From an uncultured Bacteroidales bacterium (GTDB lineage: Bacteria; Bacteroidota; Bacteroidia; Bacteroidales; UBA932), in assembly GCA_944325505.1 (NCBI GenBank), contig CALVAJ010000006.1:1-64000 (forward strand): DNA of 64,000 nt, read 5' to 3'. The notes under the pieces were generated by a model. That model had not been told where the DNA came from. It saw nothing but the letters and a program-made list of their open reading frames with translations, and ran no database searches. Both the position numbers and the translations under genes were made by a program. Below, in pieces: positions 17,392-26,577 of this stretch; position 1 is the first letter of the stretch; the number at the start of each line of letters is the position of its first letter.

Positions 17392-18932
17392 TCGGTAAAA
17401 AATTCATTCTGCAGGACCGTAAAGTCCGTGACTTCCGACACCTTGACCTTACACTTGTATTTTTTCTTCCATTTCCGGACGATGGAATTGAACCCCCGTG
17501 TCAGATATGCTCCCAGAATAGGGTTTACCTTGAGGACGAAAGAACTGATTCCTTTTTCCGTCACATAATATGAAAGCTTGCGCTCTATTGCCTCGTCTAT
17601 AACCACGCTGGAGGATATCTTCCCGGTACCGTGACAGGCCGGACATACTTCAGTGGTGTTTATCTCTATTGCAGGCCGTACTCTCTGGCGGGTTATCTGC
17701 ATCAGCCCGAACTTTGTGAGCGGAAGCACATTATGCTTTGCCCTGTCGTTCTGCATCAGCTCCTGCATGTGATGGAAAAGCAGATTCTTGTGTTCATTGG
17801 ACTCCATATCTATGAAATCCACGATAACGATGCCTCCCATATCCCTGAGCCTGAGCTGACGGGCAATCTCTTCAGCGGCATAGCAGTTGACATCATATGT
17901 GTTCTGCTCCTGCTCCTTGTTCTTGGCCCTGATACCGCTGTTGACATCTATGACATGCAGAGCCTCGGTATGCTCTATCACCAGATAAGCACCCTGTTTT
18001 ATCGGGACTACCTTTCCAAAAGAACTCTTTATCTGCCGTGTGACTTCGAAATGGTCGAAGATAGGCGTATTTTCCTTATATAGCTTCACTATCTTCTCCT
18101 GCTCCGGAGAAATAAGCGAGATATACTTGCGGGTCTCCTCATAAACGGACTCGTCGTTTACATAAATATTGGAGAACGAATCGTTCAGGAGATCCCTCAG
18201 AATAGTGGTAGTCTTGCTGTATTCAGTGAAGAGCAACTGGACGGACTTGGACTTCGCCACCTTGTCCCATGAGCTCTCCCACTTGTCGATCAGTGATCTG
18301 ATCTCCGCATCGAGGACAGCTGCATTCTTGCCCTCTGCCGCCGTGCGGATGATAGCCCCGTAATTCTTAGGCAATATGTTTTTCACAAGTGCTTCAAGTC
18401 TCCGCTTCTCTTCCTTGGAAGTGATCTTCTGCGAGACACTTACCTTCTCGGCGAAAGGAAGAAGCACCACATTACGTCCTGCCAATGAAATCTCTGCAGT
18501 CAGTCTTGACCCTTTAGTAGAAATAGGCTCCTTGACAATCTGCACTATCATCATCTGCCCGGGAGAGAGGACATTCTCGATCTTTCCTTCCTTCTCGAGC
18601 ACCGGACCTATCTTGATGTGGGAGTATATGCCTTTCCTGTCGGAATTCGGATTCAGTCTTTTGACGAATTCATCAAAGGCATTGAAATACAGCCCCAGAT
18701 CCAGATAGTGCACGAAAGCCTCTTTTTCATCACCTATATCCACAAAGGCAGCATTCAGGGCCGGAAGAAGTTTCTTCACTTTACCGAGATATACATCCCC
18801 CACAGTAAAACTGTGCCCCTTGCTGGACTCTTTGTTAAGCTCGATGAGCCGATGGTTTTCCATCAATGCTATCGAGACTTCCGTCGGGTTTACATCTACA
18901 ATAAGATCTTTAACAGATTCATCCATTGACAT
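17367..18932 (-). CDS. rng: Ribonuclease E/G family endoribonuclease
   Basis: A 521-residue RNase G-type enzyme of RNA processing and decay. An S1-like RNA-binding domain occupies about residues 40-110 (GDVYLGKVKKLLPALNAAFV), and a catalytic domain follows with the metal-binding Asp residues in VIDVNSG and VIVDFIDME. The zinc-link motif CPACHGTG near 430 joins subunits in this family. It lacks the long C-terminal scaffold of RNase E. It lies downstream of HU and the tiny ribosomal protein, separated from them by a likely terminator, so read-through may supply part of its expression. ATGs at 18932 and 18926 are both possible. Confidence 0.92.
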   Translation of the reverse strand: MSMDESVKDLIVDVNPTEVSIALMENHRLIELNKESSKGHSFTVGDVYLGKVKKLLPALNAAFVDIGDEKEAFVHYLDLGLYFNAFDEFVKRLNPNSDRKGIYSHIKIGPVLEKEGKIENVLSPGQMMIVQIVKEPISTKGSRLTAEISLAGRNVVLLPFAEKVSVSQKITSKEEKRRLEALVKNILPKNYGAIIRTAAEGKNAAVLDAEIRSLIDKWESSWDKVAKSKSVQLLFTEYSKTTTILRDLLNDSFSNIYVNDESVYEETRKYISLISPEQEKIVKLYKENTPIFDHFEVTRQIKSSFGKVVPIKQGAYLVIEHTEALHVIDVNSGIRAKNKEQEQNTYDVNCYAAEEIARQLRLRDMGGIVIVDFIDMESNEHKNLLFHHMQELMQNDRAKHNVLPLTKFGLMQITRQRVRPAIEINTTEVCPACHGTGKISSSVVIDEAIERKLSYYVTEKGISSFVLKVNPILGAYLTRGFNSIVRKWKKKYKCKVKVSEVTDFTVLQNEFFTEKGDRLDD

Positions 18933-18946
18933 CTTGTCATTTAAAG

Positions 18947-18985
18947 CAAAAAAGAGGTTGCCCTTAAAAGTTCGGACAGCCTCTT
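18947..18985 (-). terminator. Terminator after the HU / small ribosomal protein transcript
   Basis: On the minus strand AAGAGGCTG (18985-18977) pairs with CAACCTCTT (18960-18952), with one G-U pair, and is directly followed by a T-run. It lies between the tiny gene and the RNase E/G gene, consistent with a terminator or attenuator. Confidence 0.65.
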
Positions 18986-19020
18986 CAATTCAGCAACTGC
19001 TAAAATGGCAGACCGAGAGA

Positions 19021-19113
19021 CTACTTTCTCTTCTTGTGTCTGTTCTTGCGCAAACGTTTTTTACGTTTGTGCGTTGCCATCTTATGTCTCTTTCTTTTCT
19101 TACCGCTTGGCAT
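19021..19113 (-). CDS. 30-residue AURKAIP1/Cox24-domain ribosomal protein (bS22/mS38-like)
   Basis: A 30-residue, extremely basic protein: MPSGKKRKRHKMATHKRKKR followed by LRKNRHKKRK. The KKRKRHKM...KKRLRKNR pattern matches the AURKAIP1/Cox24 domain, shared by mitochondrial mS38 and mycobacterial bS22, which sit on the small ribosomal subunit; Bacteroidota carry a closely similar short protein. I infer a small-subunit structural role. It lies 20 nt downstream of the HU gene on the same strand and is followed by a likely terminator. It is so short that routine gene finders may miss it. Confidence 0.85.
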   Translation of the reverse strand: MPSGKKRKRHKMATHKRKKRLRKNRHKKRK

Positions 19114-19133
19114 AGTATTAAATGTTTAAATAA

Positions 19134-19409
19134 TTATTTTTTAATCTCGTTCACAAAAACCTTTGCCGGTTTGAAAGCCGGAATATCGTGAGCCGGGATA
19201 GTCATTGTAGTGCTTCTGGTGATGTTCCTGGCAGTCTTCTCTGCCCTGTGCTTGATGATAAAGCTACCGAACCCTCTGAGGAATACAGGATTACCTTTCG
19301 CAAGAGAACCTTTCACAGAGTCCATGAAAGCTTCAATTACTGACTGGACTGCTATCTTCTCGATCCCCGTAGCCTTTGCAACTTCGTTTACTATTTCTGC
19401 CTTAGTCAT
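19134..19409 (-). CDS. HU family DNA-binding protein
   Basis: A 91-residue histone-like protein of typical HU length. It begins MTKAEIVNEVAKATGIEK, with the middle GFGSFIIKHRAEKTARNI, corresponding to the DNA-intercalating arm region, and TMTIPAHDIPAFKPAK at the end of the arm. It binds and bends DNA as a dimer in the nucleoid. It is first in a transcript with the tiny ribosomal protein and has the clearest complete promoter on this side of lon. Confidence 0.95.
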   Translation of the reverse strand: MTKAEIVNEVAKATGIEKIAVQSVIEAFMDSVKGSLAKGNPVFLRGFGSFIIKHRAEKTARNITRSTTMTIPAHDIPAFKPAKVFVNEIKK

Positions 19410-19453
19410 AATTATTTATATTTAAATCCGTTACTATCTCGTAAATAGGAGTG

Positions 19454-19484
19454 CAAAAGTAGATTTATTTTTTTAATATTCAAA
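19454..19484 (-). promoter_or_regulatory. Complete Bacteroidota promoter of the HU gene
   Basis: On the minus strand -33 TTTG (complement of 19481-19484), a 19-nt spacer and -7 TACTTTTG (complement of 19454-19461). Predicted leader about 39 nt. Confidence 0.78.
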
Positions 19485-19516
19485 ATCATAAATGAATTTA
19501 TTTTCATTTTTCATTC

Positions 19517-19524
19517 TATATTTG
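19517..19524 (+). promoter_or_regulatory. -7 promoter box upstream of lon
   Basis: TATATTTG fits the consensus exactly. The predicted start near 19530 gives lon a leader of about 130 nt that contains a hairpin and a small overlapping ORF. No clear -33 TTG. Confidence 0.5.
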
Positions 19525-19621
19525 CCACATGTCGCATTATGGCATAAACATTGACCATAGTCGCGCTCCGGAATTGCCGGCTTCAGATGCTGACATTTTG
19601 ACAGTAAGCATAATTCAGACA

Positions 19622-19640
19622 GGCCGTCCGGCTGACGGCC
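19622..19640 (+). other. GC-rich hairpin in the lon leader
   Basis: GGCCGTC (19622-19628) and GACGGCC (19634-19640) form a perfect 7-bp stem with a 5-nt loop, 18 bases before the lon ATG. It is followed by TA-rich sequence rather than a T-run, so it is not a typical terminator. It could affect translation. Confidence 0.45.
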
Positions 19641-19658
19641 GTTATATAATATATAGGT

Positions 19659-22058
19659 ATGAAAGACATTAAAGACATATTGGCGCCATCAGGATCAGAG
19701 GTAAGCATTATACCTGTAATCCCTGGGGACAGTTTCATGAAAATAGACGAGAACGAACTCCCGGAGTCCCTCCCGATCCTCGCCTTAAGGAATGCAGTAC
19801 TGTTTCCCGGGGCCGTATATCCGATAACCATCGGACGTGAAAAATCCATACGGCTTATCGAGGACGCTGAAAAGAACAATAATTTCATAGGCGCCGTCCC
19901 TCAGAACGACATCACTGTCGAGGATCCGAGAAAGGATGACCTGTACGGATTCGGCACCGTGGCCAAAATAGTGAAGACCCTTGAAATGCCTGACGGGACC
20001 ATAACCGCCATCCTGCAGGGATTCAAAAGGTTTGAAATCGAGAACATAGTCGAGTACGACCCGTACATGCTCGGTCAGGTACATTATCTGGCAGACATCA
20101 CTCCGGACGCAAACGACAAGAATACCAGAATGATAGCGGAGGCCCTGAAGGAAAAGGCCGTAACCATCCTAAAATATTCCTCTTTCGTACCGAAGGAGGC
20201 AATGTCCGCACTGAGATCCATAGACAGTTTCGAATTCCTGGTAAACTTCATCGCCACTACCATTGAAGTGGAGAATTTCATGGACAAGGTACTGCTTCTC
20301 CAGTACGGAGACCTGAAAGTCAGGGCGATGAAACTCCTTGCAGTACTTGACACACAGATCGAGCTGCTGAAAATCAAGCAGGAAATCAACCAGAAGGTAA
20401 AGACCGAAATCGACCAGCAGCAGAGAGAGTACTACCTCAACAACCAGCTGCGTACCATCCAGGAAGAGCTCGGCATGGACGAAATGGAGGATTTCGAGAA
20501 GTTCAGGGCCAAGGCAGAGACCAAGATCTGGCCTGACTCCGTAAAGGAAATCTTCGAGAAGGAGATGGCAAAGCTGGAAAGGTGCAACCCTAATTCACCT
20601 GACTACAGTACCCAGTACAACTACATCCAGTTCATGCTCGACCTCCCGTGGGGAGAGATGTCCAGGGACAACCTGGATCTGAAGCATGCGCAGAAAGTGC
20701 TGGACAAGGATCATTTCGGACTGGAAACAGTGAAAGACAGGATCATAGAGTACCTGGCGGTACTGAAACTCAAAGGGAACATGAAATCGCCTATCCTGTG
20801 CCTTTGGGGCCCTCCGGGAGTCGGCAAGACAAGCCTCGGCAAGTCCATAGCGAAAGCGCTCGGTCGCAAATACGTAAGGATCGCACTCGGCGGCCTGCAT
20901 GACGAGTCCGAGATAAGGGGACACAGGAAGACATATATCGGGGCTCTGCCCGGAAGGATCCTCAACGGCATCAACAGGGCAGGCACATCCAACCCTGTAA
21001 TCGTTCTGGACGAGATAGACAAGATCAGCAGCGACTTCAAGGGAGATCCGTCTTCAGCTCTGCTGGAAGCGCTCGACCCCGAGCAGAACACCACTTTCCA
21101 TGACAACTATCTGGATATCGACTACGACTTGTCGAACGTGCTGTTCATAACCACGGCCAACACCACTTCCACCATCCAGCCTGCACTGAAAGACAGGATG
21201 GAGATGATACAGGTGAGCGGATATCTGGCTGAAGAGAAAGCGGTCATCGCAAAGGATTATCTGATTCCGCGCCAGCTTGAAGAACACGGTCTGGGAAAGA
21301 AAGACCTGAGGTTCAGTCCTGCGGCAATCACCCAGATCATCGACAAGTACACGCGTGAGTCCGGTGTCAGGGGACTGGAAAAGCAGATCGCAAAAGTGGC
21401 AAGGGTCACGGCCAAGAAGATAGCCCTCGGCGAGGACTACCCTGCCGTAATAAAGCCGGAACACCTTAAAGAATATCTCGGTCTCCCGACAAACTTCCAC
21501 GACATGCAGAAAGGGAACGAGGCCCCGGGCGTTGTCACAGGCCTTGCATGGACCGAAATGGGAGGAGAGATCCTGTTTATCGAGAGTTCGGTAAGTTCAG
21601 GAAAAGGCGTGCTGACAATGACGGGAAATCTCGGAGACGTAATGAAAGAGTCCGCGACCATCGCCTACCAGTATATCAAGGCCCACCCCCAGCTGGCGGA
21701 AATGACCTCCGGGGAGTTTGCCCAGAAAGACATACATGTCCATGTGCCTGAAGGTGCAGTACCGAAGGACGGACCTTCCGCCGGTATTACGATGGTAAGT
21801 TCCATGGTTTCGGCCCTGAGAGGCAGGCAGATAAAGAGCGGCATCGCCATGACCGGGGAAATGACCCTCAGAGGCAGGGTACTTCCGGTAGGAGGCATCA
21901 AGGAAAAGATCCTTGCGGCCAAAAGGTCAGGCATCCATACCATCATCATTTCCGAAGACAACCGCAAGGATGTCGAGGATATCAAGGAAATCTACATAAA
22001 AGGACTTACCTTTGTCTACGTCAAAAACATTGAAGACGTAATCAACGCGATATTCTGA
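19659..22058 (+). CDS. lon: ATP-dependent protease Lon
   Basis: A 799-residue cytosolic hexameric protease that degrades misfolded and regulatory proteins. N-terminal substrate-binding domain ([19 protein letters not shown] near 36); coiled-coil region around 235-290 ([20 protein letters not shown]); AAA domain with Walker [10 protein letters not shown] near 383 and Walker [10 protein letters not shown] near 446; and the C-terminal Lon protease domain with catalytic Ser in PKDGPSAG (about S707) and Lys in GGIKEK (about K750). The start ATG at 19659 is the only plausible one near the N-terminal domain. It heads an operon with ung 2 bp downstream and coaD overlapping ung. Confidence 0.97.
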   Translation: MKDIKDILAPSGSEVSIIPVIPGDSFMKIDENELPESLPILALRNAVLFPGAVYPITIGREKSIRLIEDAEKNNNFIGAVPQNDITVEDPRKDDLYGFGTVAKIVKTLEMPDGTITAILQGFKRFEIENIVEYDPYMLGQVHYLADITPDANDKNTRMIAEALKEKAVTILKYSSFVPKEAMSALRSIDSFEFLVNFIATTIEVENFMDKVLLLQYGDLKVRAMKLLAVLDTQIELLKIKQEINQKVKTEIDQQQREYYLNNQLRTIQEELGMDEMEDFEKFRAKAETKIWPDSVKEIFEKEMAKLERCNPNSPDYSTQYNYIQFMLDLPWGEMSRDNLDLKHAQKVLDKDHFGLETVKDRIIEYLAVLKLKGNMKSPILCLWGPPGVGKTSLGKSIAKALGRKYVRIALGGLHDESEIRGHRKTYIGALPGRILNGINRAGTSNPVIVLDEIDKISSDFKGDPSSALLEALDPEQNTTFHDNYLDIDYDLSNVLFITTANTTSTIQPALKDRMEMIQVSGYLAEEKAVIAKDYLIPRQLEEHGLGKKDLRFSPAAITQIIDKYTRESGVRGLEKQIAKVARVTAKKIALGEDYPAVIKPEHLKEYLGLPTNFHDMQKGNEAPGVVTGLAWTEMGGEILFIESSVSSGKGVLTMTGNLGDVMKESATIAYQYIKAHPQLAEMTSGEFAQKDIHVHVPEGAVPKDGPSAGITMVSSMVSALRGRQIKSGIAMTGEMTLRGRVLPVGGIKEKILAAKRSGIHTIIISEDNRKDVEDIKEIYIKGLTFVYVKNIEDVINAIF

Positions 22059-22060
22059 CA

Positions 22061-22729
22061 ATGGAAGTAAAGATAGAACAGAGCTGGAAAAACGCACTGG
22101 CGGGTGAATTCGAAAAACCGTATTTCGCCTCGCTGGTGCGTTTCCTTCATGAAGAGAAGGCGGCCGGACAAAGGATCTACCCTCCGGGAAGCCGGATTTT
22201 CAAGGCGTTCGAGCTGACCCCTGTGGATCAGGTGAAAGTAGTCATCCTGGGACAGGACCCGTATCACGGGGCCGGGCAGGCGATGGGACTGTCGTTTTCC
22301 GTCCCGGCGAACATGCCTGCTCCCCCGTCTCTGAAAAACATATTCAAGGAAATACACGATGACCTCGGAATCACGATGAGCGGATATCCCGACCTGGAGA
22401 AATGGGCAAGACAGGGAGTACTGCTCCTGAATGCAGTGCTGACAGTGAGGGCAGGACAGCCTGCTTCGCACAGCAACATCGGATGGACCGAATTCACGGA
22501 TGCCGTAATCAAGTACATTTCCGACCATTGCACCGGTGTGGTATTCCTTCTGTGGGGAAACTTCGCAAGGAGCAAGAAAGCACTCATCGACACTTCAAGG
22601 CACTATGTCCTGGAAGCCGCCCATCCGTCTCCTCTCGCACGTGGGGCATTCTTCGGATGCAGGCACTTTTCCAGGACAAATGAAATATTGGCCCGTGAGG
22701 GCAAAACCCCGATCGACTGGCAGTTATGA
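22061..22729 (+). CDS. ung: Uracil-DNA glycosylase, family 1
   Basis: A 222-residue base-excision repair enzyme that removes uracil from DNA. The water-activating motif LGQDPYHG lies near residue 64, GVLLLNAVLTVR near 125 and the DNA-intercalating loop HPSPLARG near 187. Length is normal for family 1. It begins 2 bp after lon and its stop overlaps the coaD start (ATGA 22726-22729), so translation is coupled. Confidence 0.96.
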   Translation: MEVKIEQSWKNALAGEFEKPYFASLVRFLHEEKAAGQRIYPPGSRIFKAFELTPVDQVKVVILGQDPYHGAGQAMGLSFSVPANMPAPPSLKNIFKEIHDDLGITMSGYPDLEKWARQGVLLLNAVLTVRAGQPASHSNIGWTEFTDAVIKYISDHCTGVVFLLWGNFARSKKALIDTSRHYVLEAAHPSPLARGAFFGCRHFSRTNEILAREGKTPIDWQL

Positions 22730-23184
22730 AAAGAAAAGCATTATTCCCGGGATCATTCGACCCGTTCACCGCAGGACATCTCAACATACTGAGAAGGGCG
22801 CTTACGATGTTCGATGAAGTCGTGGTAGCCGTCGGCATAAACATGGACAAAAGAGGGTTCTTCCCTACCGAAAAACGGCTGGACATCATTCGTCAGGCTA
22901 CAGCCGGAATGGATGGGGTAACAGTCATGCAATATGACAACCTTACCATAGAGACGTGCCGTGAACTGGATATCCGCCATATAGTCCGGGGAGTCCGGAA
23001 CATGATAGACTTCGAGACAGAACGGTCTATCGCCGATGCCAACAGACGGCTCGCTCCGGACATCGAAACCATCATAATACCTACAGCCCAGGAGTTTGCC
23101 CATATCTCATCTTCGGCAGTAAGAGACATAATCAAACACCACGGAGACACCTCGCTTTTCATACCAGAAGGAGTGGAACTCTAA
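22726..23184 (+). CDS. coaD: Phosphopantetheine adenylyltransferase
   Basis: A 152-residue hexameric enzyme of coenzyme A synthesis that adenylates 4'-phosphopantetheine using ATP. Visible motifs are the nucleotidyltransferase opening FPGSFDPFTAGHLNI with the T/HxGH-type motif, RGVRNMIDFETE near 88 and the C-terminal ISSSAVRDI, which contributes to the ATP site. Length is typical. It overlaps ung by 4 bp, and the next gene starts 18 bp downstream. Confidence 0.96.
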   Translation: MKRKALFPGSFDPFTAGHLNILRRALTMFDEVVVAVGINMDKRGFFPTEKRLDIIRQATAGMDGVTVMQYDNLTIETCRELDIRHIVRGVRNMIDFETERSIADANRRLAPDIETIIIPTAQEFAHISSSAVRDIIKHHGDTSLFIPEGVEL

Positions 23185-23202
23185 CTGTCAGGAGCATATC
23201 AC

Positions 23203-24810
23203 ATGGCGAATACCCTGCAAATACTGCGGATAGCGGCCGCTTTTGTCTGCCTGTATGCATACGCCGTCGGGACAGGCGGAGCATCTGTCCGTTATGGCCA
23301 GGAAAACGTACATTATCCTGACGGGCTCGATTCCTTAAGGTCAGCGGCCGTTTCAGCGAAAGTAAAAGAATACCTCGATGCCATAGCAGCGGAGCCGGTT
23401 GAAATCCAGAAGCAGGAAACCGATTTCCTCATCGGGACCTGTACGGATTCGCTTGTCAGACAGGCCGTAGCTCTGGAGATATATTCTTATTACACGGAAT
23501 CGAAAGTCATGGGAGCAGAAGCCGTGGCTGTGTACATATGCGACAAATGGTTCATTCCGGGAAAAATCAGGATGCGAAGCGACATGGACCTTATGGGAGC
23601 GAGGATGTTCGCGGAATTCAACAGAAGGTCACTGTTGGGGATGCAGGCTCCGGAACTCGTGCTGAAAGACACACTCGGGAAAGACTGCCGGCTGTTCAGA
23701 GCTCCAGATACTCCGGCCGGGAATGACAGCATAAGGGATATCACCTCACCGGACAGATACAGTATCCTGTATTTCTATGCGACTGACTGCGCACAGTGCC
23801 GGATAGAGACCGTTCTGCTCCGCAACATTCTTGAAAACGACGATTTCCCCGTGAATTTCTATGCAGTCAACACCGGCCGGGACAAGGAAGGATGGATGCG
23901 GTATATCAGACTCCAAATGGACATAAAGACAGCGAATACGGATGTTTTCCACCTTTGGGATCCGAATATGGAGTCCGATTTCCAGATAAAATACGGAATT
24001 CTTCAGACCCCGGGAATGTTCCTGATCGCTCCGGACGGCACTATTACAGGCAGGAGACTCGATGCTCCGGCTCTGGAAAAGATGCTCAAAGAGGCCCTCA
24101 CTCCTGTGGAACTGGAATACGGCAGCAAGGAATCTTCCGAATTCTATGACACTGTCTTCAAGCCGTTCGGCGACAGCATCGGATGCGGAGACATAAAGTC
24201 TGTCGCAGAGCATATCAGGTCTTCCACTGCCGCCAAAGGAGATACTCTCCTGTTCAAACAGATGACAGGAGACCTGATGTATTATCTCACGAACAAGAGG
24301 GGTAAAGCCTATAAATGCGCACTGGAGAATCTGCTCAGGGAGCATATCCTCGGGAATCCGGCGTGGAATACACAGGACGACTCGCTGAAGGTGATAAGTT
24401 TTGCCCGTATTCTGGACGACCTGCTGTCCAAAACGCCTGAAGGCAGCCTTATTCCGGACATCAAGGTCAACGCTACGCTCAAGACTGCCTGCAATAAAGG
24501 CGGCATCAGGACAAAAGAAGGTAAATTCAGGCTCAGGAAGACCGGAGGGAAAACCAACTATATCATTTTCCATACGGAGGGCTGCCCGGTATGCAAAGCC
24601 GAAACCGAAGCTGCGGATTCACTGCTGGCAAACGGCGGGAAAGATATCCGCGTACTGCTTATAGACATGGATATGCTTTTCTCCGTCTGGCCCGACCAGG
24701 CTCAGGCCCTGTTCGATGCATTCGATCTGACGGCCATGCCTCTAATCATATCTACAGACCGCAGGGGCACCGTTACGGGGCGCTACCTCAGCCTTGCCGA
24801 ACGGGAATAA
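23203..24810 (+). CDS. Secreted protein with two thioredoxin-fold domains (DUF5106/TlpA-like)
   Basis: A 535-residue protein with an N-terminal hydrophobic segment (residues 8-20) that probably acts as a signal peptide, so the product is likely periplasmic. A helical DUF5106-like region comes first. A thioredoxin fold follows at about 150-290, with CAQC in YFYATDCAQCRIETVLLRN and the cis-Pro region ILQTPGMFLIAPDG. A second, shorter thioredoxin fold lies at the C-terminus (about 448-530) with CPVC in FHTEGCPVCKAETE and TAMPLIIS. Both CxxC motifs are intact, suggesting disulfide exchange in the envelope. The 3' end overlaps the convergent lnt gene by 28 bp. Exact substrate unknown. Confidence 0.75.
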   Translation: MANTLQILRIAAAFVCLYAYAVGTGGASVRYGQENVHYPDGLDSLRSAAVSAKVKEYLDAIAAEPVEIQKQETDFLIGTCTDSLVRQAVALEIYSYYTESKVMGAEAVAVYICDKWFIPGKIRMRSDMDLMGARMFAEFNRRSLLGMQAPELVLKDTLGKDCRLFRAPDTPAGNDSIRDITSPDRYSILYFYATDCAQCRIETVLLRNILENDDFPVNFYAVNTGRDKEGWMRYIRLQMDIKTANTDVFHLWDPNMESDFQIKYGILQTPGMFLIAPDGTITGRRLDAPALEKMLKEALTPVELEYGSKESSEFYDTVFKPFGDSIGCGDIKSVAEHIRSSTAAKGDTLLFKQMTGDLMYYLTNKRGKAYKCALENLLREHILGNPAWNTQDDSLKVISFARILDDLLSKTPEGSLIPDIKVNATLKTACNKGGIRTKEGKFRLRKTGGKTNYIIFHTEGCPVCKAETEAADSLLANGGKDIRVLLIDMDMLFSVWPDQAQALFDAFDLTAMPLIISTDRRGTVTGRYLSLAERE

Positions 24811-26486
24811 TCCGCTTTGCGGTTAAGGACAATACGGACAAAAAGGGCCAGGGCCAGAAGCCCGAAAACGAACGTACAGGCCCGGCCGGTAATGTCACCG
24901 TATTTTACAAACAGTGTAACCCCGTCATTCATATTCACATGACTCCGGATTACGGCAGGCTCCCACCATGGGGTCTGTTCCAGGACGGTTCCGCGCTGGT
25001 CGATTATGGCGGATATTCCTGTATTGGCACAGCGTGCAATACTTCTGCGGGTTTCTATCGCACGTAAGGAAGAATAGCTCAGGTGCTGTCTGTATCCAGG
25101 GGTGTTTCCCCACCAGGCATCATTGGTAATCACTGTCATGAACCGGGCCCCTTCCTTCACGTAACCTGTAAAATATTCTCCGTAAACGGACTCATAGCAC
25201 ACGGCACAGCCGAACGGGATATCACCGCAATGAAGTAGAGATACGGCATCCTGGCCGACACACCTGCCCATGACACCTCCGAGCATGTCGTCCACTTTAC
25301 AGAAGAACGCCGGATACGGAGTCATTTCAACGCCGACCACGAGCTTGCTTTTATGGAAAATCTCTGAAGCTCCGGTCCCGTCCACGACAAGAGCCGAGTT
25401 GTGAGATTCTACCCATCTGCCATCCCTGACCTTGCGTGCGGTATATGAAGGAGCGTCAGGCCGGTCGTAATATGTATATGAAGAAGCTCCGAACAGAAGG
25501 TCCACACCCGGATAATCCTTGAGGAAACTTATGAACCTGCGGAAAGTCCGGCCCAGAGAAAGGTCGTTGGTTATAACGTCATTCGTAAAGGTTTCAGGAG
25601 CAAGGACAAGCAGCGGGGAAACTTTATCACGAGGGCTTCCCGCCTGCACCGATGAAGTGTCGGCTGCGGTCTTCCGGTCAGGAATGGAAAGCTCTATCTG
25701 GTCCAGAAGTATGGCCGTCTGCCTTGACTGCGGCATTGCCTCGAATTTCTGATACGGATCGATATCAGGCTGGACTACAAGTACTTCCACAGGATCATAC
25801 TTTTCTTCATATGAGTCGAACATGCATTTCGAAAGTATGAAGGGAGCAGCTATGGCGACAATGCATGCTGATACGAGTGCTGCCTTTGCCTTGATATTGT
25901 ACCGGAAAGCCCAGTCCCCGTTCGACAGACTTACCATCAATGCGAATACAAGCAGGTTGACGGCCCACACCCAAAGGGAACCGCCCAGCGAGCCGGTAAA
26001 TTCGTACCACTGGACAGACTGCACGCTGCGGGCGAAGGCATTGCCGAGAACCAGCCATGGCCATGATATGTCCATGTCGAAATAAACCCTTTCCCATGCT
26101 ATCCACATGACTGCAAGGAATATATAGGGAAGTGCCCCTCTGAAATACCTTTTACTGAAACGGAAAATGCCGAAAATGAGCGACATCTGGAGTGAGTTGG
26201 CAAGTATTGCGAACAGGCCGCCTCCGACAGTGGCATTGCATACCCAGAATGTGGTAAAGGCATTCCAGAGCACGAATGCGCTGTAATGGTACATCCATAT
26301 CCTCCTTGCACCGAGCATAGAGGCAATCCGCTCCATACACAGCAGAGGGATAAAGCCGAACAGCGCAAGAAAGCCGCAGTGCGGTACCAGCCACGGCACG
26401 GACATCATGACTGCAAACAGAAGTACCAGACCCCACAACAGTAAAGCCGCCCCTGCGGTCAGAGAAGATTTTCGGGTTCTTTTCAT
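24783..26486 (-). CDS. lnt: Apolipoprotein N-acyltransferase
   Basis: A 567-residue inner-membrane enzyme that adds the third acyl chain to lipoproteins, fitting a species rich in surface lipoproteins. About six N-terminal membrane helices span residues 10-210. The periplasmic nitrilase domain carries the catalytic triad: Glu in VLAPETFTN near 300, Lys in FHKSKLVVGVEMTPYP near 375 and Cys in FGCAVCYESVYGEY near 420. A last membrane helix lies near 535-555. It is slightly longer than the E. coli enzyme. It is divergent from the LysE gene; its stop lies within the convergent thioredoxin gene. Confidence 0.94.
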   Translation of the reverse strand: MKRTRKSSLTAGAALLLWGLVLLFAVMMSVPWLVPHCGFLALFGFIPLLCMERIASMLGARRIWMYHYSAFVLWNAFTTFWVCNATVGGGLFAILANSLQMSLIFGIFRFSKRYFRGALPYIFLAVMWIAWERVYFDMDISWPWLVLGNAFARSVQSVQWYEFTGSLGGSLWVWAVNLLVFALMVSLSNGDWAFRYNIKAKAALVSACIVAIAAPFILSKCMFDSYEEKYDPVEVLVVQPDIDPYQKFEAMPQSRQTAILLDQIELSIPDRKTAADTSSVQAGSPRDKVSPLLVLAPETFTNDVITNDLSLGRTFRRFISFLKDYPGVDLLFGASSYTYYDRPDAPSYTARKVRDGRWVESHNSALVVDGTGASEIFHKSKLVVGVEMTPYPAFFCKVDDMLGGVMGRCVGQDAVSLLHCGDIPFGCAVCYESVYGEYFTGYVKEGARFMTVITNDAWWGNTPGYRQHLSYSSLRAIETRRSIARCANTGISAIIDQRGTVLEQTPWWEPAVIRSHVNMNDGVTLFVKYGDITGRACTFVFGLLALALFVRIVLNRKADYSRSARLR

Positions 26487-26529
26487 ATTTCAGTACAAAT
26501 ATTTAAAGGCTGACCGAAGTCACAGCCCG

Positions 26530-26537
26530 CAAATATA
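26530..26537 (-). promoter_or_regulatory. -7 promoter box for lnt
   Basis: The complement reads TATATTTG, with a predicted leader of about 38 nt. The divergent LysE box begins 13 bp away. Confidence 0.5.
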
Positions 26538-26550
26538 TGAAAATTTATAC

Positions 26551-26558
26551 TATTTTTG
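26551..26558 (+). promoter_or_regulatory. -7 promoter box for the LysE-family gene
   Basis: TATTTTTG fits TAnnTTTG exactly. Predicted leader about 14 nt to the ATG at 26578. Confidence 0.5.
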
Positions 26559-26577
26559 CGAGGCCAAAACAACGTAT

